Part shown: piece by piece, positions 9,652-15,158 of the stretch
How positions within the stretch are numbered: the first letter of the stretch is position 1
Layout: each line of letters begins with the position of its first letter
Origin: Mucidula mucida
Taxonomy: Eukaryota; Basidiomycota; Agaricomycetes; Agaricales; Physalacriaceae
DNA: 15,158 bases
Direction: 5' to 3'
NCBI GenBank assembly: GCA_015501055.1
Contig: JADNYV010000807.1
Location: forward strand, 1-15,158
The notes under the pieces: model-generated
What the model was told of the DNA's origin: nothing
Databases searched by the model: none
Seen by the model: the letters and a program-made list of their open reading frames with translations, nothing else
Position numbers and translations under genes: made by a program

Positions 9652-9704
9652 TCTGTACAAAAGACGACGTGGCGTCAGATAGTGATGCGGACGAGGCTCC
9701 TCCC

Positions 9705-12700
9705 ATGAAGAAACGGAAACCCAATTTGACGGCGAAGGCCAAGGCGGCGAAGGAGGCGCAAACCAAGGCGGCGAACCCCAAGGCGGCGAAACGCAAGGGA
9801 CCGGCGAAGCCCAAGACTGCCGCTCAGCTCGCCAAGGAGGCGGAGATGGCGAAGGCGCAAGCTGAGCAGGACTGGGTCGACGATGCTCCACCAGCGGATG
9901 CGAGTATCCCCGAGAAAGGAACAAAGGAGTGGCACGAATGGAACCTTCGTAAGTTTTTCCTTCTTTTATTCCATATTCTCCCTGACACGTTCTCTAGCAA
10001 AGCTCCGCGCGCGCTGGAGCTCGGCGATGTATCATCACTTCCCCAAAATCGAGGTTGAATGGAATGAGGATAAGCAGAAGTTTTACCATATGTTTGTCTG
10101 TCCTCAGTATGTATTTCTTGCTTTCTGTGGCGTTGTATTGATTTCTATTTCAGTCATGGCACCAAAATCCCACGCGCATGGGACAGCAGTGTTGGCACGA
10201 ATATCCTGAAGCACGTCAGGAAATGCGACCTCGAGCATGCTGCCAAGGACAAGAAGCCCGTTCAAACCAAGCTTACGGACAAGCTGCCTCGTCGCTTCCG
10301 CAAAGGCACCTATCGTTTCAAACTCCTTAAATGGATTGCAAAGAGCCACCGCGCCTATTCCACTGTCAACGATGACGGGCTCATCGACGTCGTCACCTAC
10401 CTTAACCCCGAGGCTGAGCCCCCATCTCGTCGAACTCTCCGCCGCGACATCCACGAGGCCTTCAAGATGACTCGTGAGGAGGTGCAGAAGCTTCTCGATG
10501 AATACGAGGGGCGCTTCAACCTCATCTTTGACTGCTGGACTGCCCCGAACGGACACGAGTTCATGGGCATTCTCGCCTCATTTATCCACAAGGGCAAGCT
10601 ATTTGTTATCACATTGGATATGATCGAGTAAGTCTTTCTCTCCTCTCTTTTTTTGATATATCTTAAACACTTATTTAGGATGACGATTGCACACACTGGG
10701 AAGAACCTCGCCAAGGCGGCATTCGAGCTCCTCAAAGAGTTCGGAATTGTCGAGCGCACTCTTGGCCACGTTGGCGACAATGCCACCAACAACGACTCCA
10801 TGCTTGACGAGCTCAATCGTCTCTACGGTCACTACGAGGCCTCCATATCTGGTCGGTGGGATACCCAAGTACGGTGCTTTGGGCACATCCTGAACTTGGT
10901 CTATCAGGCAAGTTTCACTGATTCGCTTTTCTTTCCCGACCCCTAACAAATTAATTCATAGGCTATCTGCTCTCAGTTCGAACCGGAAAAGAAGAAGAAG
11001 AAGAAGACGGAGGAAGAGCTTCTGATGCAGCCCGAGGATGCGGAGGATGTCGATGAATGGGAGGATGATCCGGTCGCCGACGAGCTTGACGAAGAGGAGG
11101 AACTGGCCGAGAAGGTGGCGGCGACAAAGCATCAGAAAATGCAAGACGAACTCGAGGCTCTTTGGGCGCAGACCTCGCGTGCTGCGGTCGTTGAACCCAC
11201 TATCGAGGAAGTCAAGCTTGGTCGTTCCGCGGTGCAAAAGGTGCGACATCTTGCGTTCTGTTTTTGAATCTTGTCTAATCCATTCCTAGATTATCAAGAT
11301 TGGCCATCGGTGTTCCCGCAAGAGTCCGATGCAGAAGGCTCTCGGCGCCCTCTGCAAGAAACGGGGACTCACCGCTCGCAAAATGGTGAAGCGTGTGGCC
11401 ACCCGCTGGAACACCATGCACAACGTCATCAATCGTGCGATACTCCTCAAGAAACCACTCAACACCCTCTGCTCTGCTCCAGAATGGAACGACTCTCGAC
11501 GCCCCACTTTGCGTATGAAGCGGTTCTTCCTGGTGGAGTCGGAGTGGCACATTTTGGAGTCGTTGCTCCCCACTTTCAAGGTATGTTCTTTATTGTGTTC
11601 GGTTTTTATTGTCTCATGACATTTGCAGCGTCTCCAACGTGCGACAGTGCTTCTCTCGTCGAGCAAGTACTCCACGCTGCACGAAGTCATTCCCGTGTTC
11701 GACCTGCTCACCAAGGGTCTCGAGAAGCAGCTGCTTCGAACGGACATCCCCGTCGTGGTCCGCAAGGCTGTCCAGCGCGGCCTCATCGTTCTGGACAAGT
11801 ATTACTCCAAAACGGATGATTCCGTGATGTGGAAGACTGCGATGCGTGAGTTTTCTCTCTTTTGGTTCAACCGCTTGTTAATTTTTGGTTTAGTGCTACA
11901 CCCGAAGCATCGCGGGCACTACTTCACGAATCAGAAGTGGGAGCAGGCGTGGATCGATACCGCTGTCAGCGCCGCTCGCAAAGTCTGGCAAGAGGATTAC
12001 AAGCCACTCATCAAGGCAGTCCCACCTCCGCCCGAGGTTGATTCGGACGACGACGCCTACGATATCTATGCTGCAGTTCATTCCTTCCCAGCCGTGTCTC
12101 AGACAGATCCATTCGATGCTTTTATTTCAGCGGACGCCACGGATGACGATGGAATCGATTACTGGGTTTCGAAGTCCGCACCGCACAATGCGGAGTTTAT
12201 CACCCCACAACAAGCCCTTGCCCGGATGGCTCTCGACTTCTTGAGCTGTCCCGCCACTAGTACTGATGTCGAACGACTCTTCTCGCACAGTGGTCTTGTC
12301 GTCTCCAAACGACGACACAATCTCGCTGCGGACTCAATTCGAGAGACCACGATACTTGGACAGTGGCTTGCCATTGAGGATCTTGTCCCCGAGCAGAAGA
12401 TTGCGAAGTTCTTGCACAATCGGAAGTTACGGAAGAAGGATTTGAATGAGGACCTCTCGACCGACTGGACGGATTCGGATGCAGACGCAGACGGAGGTGA
12501 CGATTCCTCGGAGGATGCTGCACCGATGGATGTTTCCGATTCAGAGGTGGAGGTTGTCGAGGAGGTTGTCGAGGAGGATGAGGTTGTCGAGGAGGACGAG
12601 GTGGTTGACGAGGATGAGGTGGTTGACGAGGATGGGGATGATGTTGAGGAGAACTTGTGGACCAAGAGGAAGGGGAAGGGCAAGGCTGTTGCACAGTCGG

Positions 12701-12906
12701 AGGAGATGGACTTTTCTGATTTCCGCGATGGTATGGATCCTGTCTCAGAGTTTGACACGGGTCATGATGGTGATGTTGAGATTGACGATGATGACGATGA
12801 TCTCTATGAAACGATTGAGCAGGTAGTTTTGGTTCGACGGCGCAAGCCTGCTTCTTCACCTCAGGATACTACTGATATGGATGCTACTGATATGGATATA
12901 ACTTGA
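9705..12906 (+). CDS. hAT-family transposase, eight exons, intact
   Basis: This is a cut-and-paste DNA transposase of the hAT superfamily. Exons are 9705-9948, 9998-10106, 10154-10627, 10679-10907, 10962-11240, 11290-11580, 11629-11845 and 11894-12906. They total 2,856 nt, 951 residues, with no stop or frameshift. Residues 1-70 are Lys/Ala-rich with KKRK, a likely nuclear signal. A BED-like zinc finger is suggested by C116, H118, H137 and C141. The RNase-H-like catalytic core shows D244 in FDCWT and D309 in GDNATNND, then C342-x2-H345-x-LNL. A helical insertion rich in Lys and acidic residues is followed by TRWNTM and an E528/E530 region as the likely third acidic residue. The hAT C-terminal dimerisation domain spans about 700-785 (YW near 705; LSCPATSTDVERLFS at 731-745). 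Residues from about 800 form an acidic tail. ATG 9705 is the first in-frame ATG; an upstream acidic stretch (ASDSDADE) hints at a missed 5' exon. Confidence 0.88.
10908..10961 (+). other. GC-AG intron in the transposase
   Basis: The 54-bp intron starts CAG|GCAAGT and ends TTCATAG. Splicing it restores the hAT-conserved block with CFGHILNLV followed by YQAICSQF. A GT donor in the right phase is not available, so a GC-AG intron is the best reading. Confidence 0.75.
12541..12640 (+). repeat. In-frame 18-bp minisatellite coding the acidic tail
   Basis: The unit GTTGTCGAGGAGGATGAG and close variants (GTGGTTGACGAGGATGAG) repeat about four to five times in frame, giving VVEEDE/VVDEDE hexapeptides in the transposase C-terminus. 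The tract probably expands and contracts between copies of the element. Confidence 0.75.
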
Positions 12907-12968
12907 TACACTTACGACCTACTTACTTTAATCTTCACTGTCTTTATGTTTGAATTTGCTTGCTGATA

Positions 12969-13146
12969 CGTGAGTATACTCGAGTATACTCGGATCGTAC
13001 TCGAGTACTCGAATACTCGAGACTCATGAAGTACTCTCGAGTAGAGTAGATATTCGAGTAGAGTCTCGAGTGAAGACTCGAGTCTTGAGTATTGGGTTTG
13101 AGGTAAGAGTTACTCATACGATGAGTCCGAATATACTCGAGTATGG
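12969..13146. repeat. hAT right subterminal repeat array
   Basis: This region is packed with palindromic ACTCGAGT, GAGTATACTC and TACTCGAGTA-like units in both orientations, for example at 12971-13020, 13034-13085 and 13130-13146. It mirrors the left array and probably contains transposase-binding sites. The array can also form extensive hairpins. Confidence 0.75.
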
Positions 13147-13163
13147 ACTCGTGTCCATCTCTA
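13147..13163 (-). repeat. hAT right terminal inverted repeat
   Basis: Read inward on the minus strand it is TAGAGATGGACACGAGT, matching the left end at 14 of 17 positions and abutting the target duplication. Confidence 0.85.
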
Positions 13164-13171
13164 ACTTGAAA
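13164..13171 (+). repeat. Target site duplication, right copy
   Basis: ACTTGAAA, identical to 7535-7542. The same bases also begin a short palindrome: TGAAAGT (13167-13173) with ACTTTCA at 13191-13197. Confidence 0.9.
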
Positions 13172-13427
13172 GTGTCGATGGTTCTGCAGTACTTTCAGAG
13201 TGTGAGCTTTTTGGTATGTCGCTCTCAATCCAATTCTGACCATGTTTTGACGGCAAACTTGATAGCCTGCACTCATGCTGGCGCGTCGTGCTTACTACAT
13301 GGCTTCACGCGCTTGTTGCCCGTATTCACATCTGGCTGGCAGTGAGTTGGTTGATTGCTTGCAATATCGGTCCTGACGTGCGAGACCGATTGGAAGTCAA
13401 AGGTAAGTCGCTGCTTGGCGTCGGCGC

Positions 13428-13521
13428 GAATCGAACCCAGAGTCGTATACACACGCGACGAGCCCTTCATTTCGGAGCGTGGAACGGGAGCGCCCCTTGA
13501 AATCACTGACTAGCGCACCAA
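13428..13521 (-). other. Possible second tRNA-like (pol III promoter-like) relic
   Basis: On the minus strand, TTGGTGCGCTAGTCAGTG (13521-13504) looks like a degraded A-box/D-arm. About 65 nt downstream, GGGTTCGATTC (13438-13428) is close to the B-box consensus. The T-stem does not close (CTGGG against CGCGC), and no acceptor partner was found for the 3' GACGCC, so it is at best a relic. Confidence 0.25.
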
Positions 13522-13559
13522 GTCCTACTGCTCGTCAGTGGGACTTGGGTTTTTTTTTT
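13518..13559 (+). terminator. 13-bp hairpin followed by T10, terminator-like
   Basis: CCAAGTCCTACTG (13518-13530) pairs with CAGTGGGACTTGG (13536-13548), one G-U, around a CTCGT loop; ten T residues follow after one G (13550-13559). A competing stem is possible: CACTGAC (13504-13510) with GTCAGTG (13534-13540). The shape is that of an intrinsic terminator or the 3' end of a pol III transcript, but it sits 33 bp before the CENP-C ATG. Its role is unknown. Confidence 0.45.
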
Positions 13560-13592
13560 GAAAAGTACGTGCCGGGAACGGCAGGGGAAACT

Positions 13593-15158
13593 ATGACAGG
13601 ACCAACCACTGGCGGTTCCAGGCAGGCGAGAGTCAGTTTGGAGTGAGGACGCGGACCGGGGTAGATCTACCCACGCAAGAGGACATCACCCTCACACTCT
13701 GACCAGCCAGGGCGGGCGACGATTAGAAAAGCCTCACGTACCGTATCGCGGCGACCAGGCTGGCGTCGGCAAGCGCACAGGCGAGGTTGACCAACAATCA
13801 GATGGCTTCGAGGATTTCGGGGACTTGATGCAGACACCGCCTTTAAAGCGCAGGAAAAGGAAACAGAGCGAGCCCCAGCAAGAGCCCGAGTTTGACGAGG
13901 ATGAGGACGGCGAAAAGTCGATGGGTGCGTGCATTTAGGTGCATTGAACTGCACTGATTTGTATTTAGGTCCGATACAGACGTCCTCGAGCTCTCGTCGC
14001 GTCCAGTGGCGCGTACATCCGATGTCGATTTTGACAAAGTACCATCTCCCCGCACCCAAAGTACGCGTACCCCTCGTCCATCACGTCTTTCTCAGACCAT
14101 TGCACACGGTACATTCTTTGACGACGAACCCATGGACGGTCCTGTTCCCGACGACTTTGTCCAGGATGATTCCCCGCCGCATACATCGTTCCAGGAAATG
14201 GATCAGGATGACGAAGAAGAACAACCAGACACGCAGCTTTCACCAGACGTCCCTAGCACATCTTCCAAGAAAAAGGGCAAAGCCAAAGTAGTAGAGCCGG
14301 AAGTCGAGGACGAGATCCAACAAGGTCTCAATGACTTGTCAGAAGAGGAGCCGGAGTCGGAGAAGGAACCTACAAAGAAGAGCAAGAAACCCGAGTCGAA
14401 AGCGCAACCAGATCTGAAGAAGGTTGTGCGTGTGCGACAGAAAGAGAACCGCAGTCAGTGTATTCCTTTGCTCGTTATTTACCCGCTCATGCGCCGTCTT
14501 TAGATATTCCTGATGGTGTACGACGCAGCACTCGTGTTTCAATAGAACCTTTACAGTGGTGGCGCGGCGAAAAAGTCGTATATGGTCGTACTGGAGATGA
14601 GCAAGACCCTGTCCTCGTTGCTCCAATAAAGGAGATTCAACGTATCAAGGCACTCCCCGAGCCACCGCTTGGAGGCAAGAAATCTGCACGTAAACGGAAG
14701 CGAGGCGCGACGCCTGCTGAGAATCCCGCCAACCCAGAGGAAGGATGGGACGACGAGACAACGGGGTTGGTTAAAATCCTGTCGTTCCCAGAGGCGGAGG
14801 AGGTTGAACGACGTACGTCTTTTGTGCTCTTCCAAGCCGTTGTCTAAATTTTTGCTTTCAGAGATTGCATTCACGGCTAGGATGATGAATCCGACCATAG
14901 TTCCCAACAACGAATGGTACTATCAGCGACTATTCGGTGATGGCCAGTTCATGGCTGCAGGCGAGCTCATAATTCCGCCGACGAAGCGTAAGCAGACCAA
15001 GAGAACGAAGGATAATACTTTTGTGCGTTCATTGATATTCTACTCAATCGCTCTTCTGACCGCGTTTACAGGTATTTTATGTTATCGAAGGTGCTGTCAA
15101 TCTCAAGGTGCACGAGGCGTCGATGGTGTTGGCTACGGGTGCGGCTTTCATAGTACCC
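13593..15158 (+). CDS. CENP-C/Mif2 kinetochore protein, exons 1-6 (5' part; continues at window position 1)
   Basis: This is the inner-kinetochore scaffold that binds CENP-A nucleosomes and dimerises through a C-terminal cupin. Proposed exons are 13593-13631, 13711-13916, 13969-14453, 14504-14812, 14862-15022 and 15072-15158. The N-terminal Mif2 region is clear: PHVPYRGDQAGVGKRTG then QQSDGFEDF (residues about 21-50). A basic KRRKRK stretch, a long acidic low-complexity middle and KKKGKAK follow. The CENP-C motif is at residues 249-268 (VRRSTRVSIEPLQWWRGEKV); the aromatic pair is WW rather than the usual YW. The cupin starts near residue 350 (PNNEWYYQRLFGDGQF), and the window ends at AAFIVP (residue 429). 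With exon 53-222 and one missing base the gene is 486 residues, close to other fungal Mif2 proteins. Exon 1 and the first two introns are less certain: donors GTCAGT and GTCGAT, with an alternative first intron at 13661-13710. Confidence 0.88.
14454..14503 (+). other. CENP-C intron before the CENP-C motif
   Basis: This 50-bp intron (GTCAGT...TCTTTAG) joins ENR to NIPDGVRRS in frame, directly before the nucleosome-binding motif. Introns 14813-14861 (GTACGT...TTTCAG) and 15023-15071 (GTGCGT...TTACAG) are 49 bp each and restore the cupin frame. Confidence 0.8.

Larger units (their letters stand above)
7543..13163 (+). mobile_element. Complete hAT-superfamily DNA transposon (5,621 bp)
   Basis: The element is defined by four agreeing signals. 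It has identical 8-bp flanking duplications (ACTTGAAA). It has 17-bp terminal inverted repeats, TAGAGTCGGACGCGAGT on the left against TAGAGATGGACACGAGT read inward from the right, matching at 14 of 17. It has subterminal arrays of ACTCGAGT/GAGTATACTC-like motifs at both ends. It encodes a hAT transposase with a C-terminal dimerisation domain. The transposase frame is open through eight exons, so the copy may be autonomous, and the perfect target duplication suggests a recent insertion. A second gene on the minus strand and a tRNA-like relic lie in its left half. hAT elements move by cut-and-paste in the nucleus. Expression or mobility cannot be judged from sequence alone. Confidence 0.9.
13172..13592. 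promoter_or_regulatory. CENP-C upstream region
   Basis: These 421 bp lie between the hAT insertion and the proposed CENP-C ATG and must hold the core promoter and 5' leader, unless transcription starts inside the transposon. There is no clear TATA box. The region contains an ATCGGTC/GACCGAT inverted repeat near 13366-13390, a tRNA-like A/B-box pair on the minus strand, and a strong hairpin with a T10 tract close to the ATG. Small ORFs here are not supported. Confidence 0.4.

Noticed and set aside
9625..9935. Proline- and leucine-rich minus-strand ORFs over the transposase first exon
   Set aside because: They are mostly shadows of the Lys/Ala-rich + strand exon. Only the last few codons before 9652 were kept as a possible exon end of the passenger gene.
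12541..12640. CRISPR-like or centromeric repeat array
   Set aside because: The repeat is an in-frame coding minisatellite of 18 bp without spacers, inside the transposase exon.
12159..12859. Two ~200-codon minus-strand ORFs rich in Ser/Thr or Pro/His
   Set aside because: They are reverse-strand shadows of the acidic, GAG/GAC-rich 3' exon of the transposase.
13421..13560. A functional tRNA gene on the minus strand near the B-box-like sequence
   Set aside because: The T-stem does not pair and no 5' acceptor strand matches the 3' GACGCC. It was kept only as a low-confidence relic.

Overview
The window looks like nuclear DNA of a filamentous basidiomycete, most likely an Agaricomycete. Introns are many and short (about 47-54 bp, nearly all GT-AG), GC content is moderate and CpG is not depleted. 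The two recognisable genes are a fungal CENP-C/Mif2 kinetochore gene and a multi-intron hAT-superfamily transposase. The organism call is inference from gene structure and protein style; no database was searched.

Layout. (1) 1-222: the last intron boundary and terminal exon of a CENP-C/Mif2 gene on the + strand. (2) 223-7534: about 7.3 kb without an intact gene. It holds small chance ORFs, a few hairpins and decayed repeats, and at least two stretches that look like broken genes (about 2334-3480 on the - strand, about 4636-4882 on the + strand). (3) 7543-13163: a complete-looking 5,621-bp hAT transposon, bounded by identical 8-bp target duplications (ACTTGAAA at 7535-7542 and 13164-13171) and 17-bp imperfect terminal inverted repeats, with subterminal arrays of ACTCGAGT-like motifs. 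It carries an open eight-exon transposase on the + strand, a second unrelated gene of unknown function on the - strand, and a tRNA-like relic. (4) 13172-13592: the segment upstream of CENP-C, with a strong hairpin followed by a T10 tract. (5) 13593-15158: the first six exons of CENP-C/Mif2 (N-terminal conserved region, CENP-C motif, first half of the cupin domain).

The oddest point is that the two window ends are the two halves of one CENP-C gene. The right edge stops inside the cupin domain at ...AAFIVP. The left edge resumes at the residues expected next (RG, split by an intron, then NSYFIENVGKRDAKLFF). The halves meet with exactly one base missing from one codon. Counting that base, the exons total 1,461 nt, an open 486-residue protein. 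The record is therefore probably a circular contig, or one unit of a roughly 15.16-kb tandem repeat, opened inside CENP-C.

The genes form two independent systems. CENP-C is a host inner-kinetochore scaffold. The hAT element is a DNA transposon inserted about 0.42 kb upstream of the CENP-C start codon. Its - strand passenger gene points away from the transposase, and the two 5' ends crowd or overlap around 9600-9750. It is either a captured, 5'-truncated host gene or an accessory transposon gene, and is the best candidate here for something not yet described.
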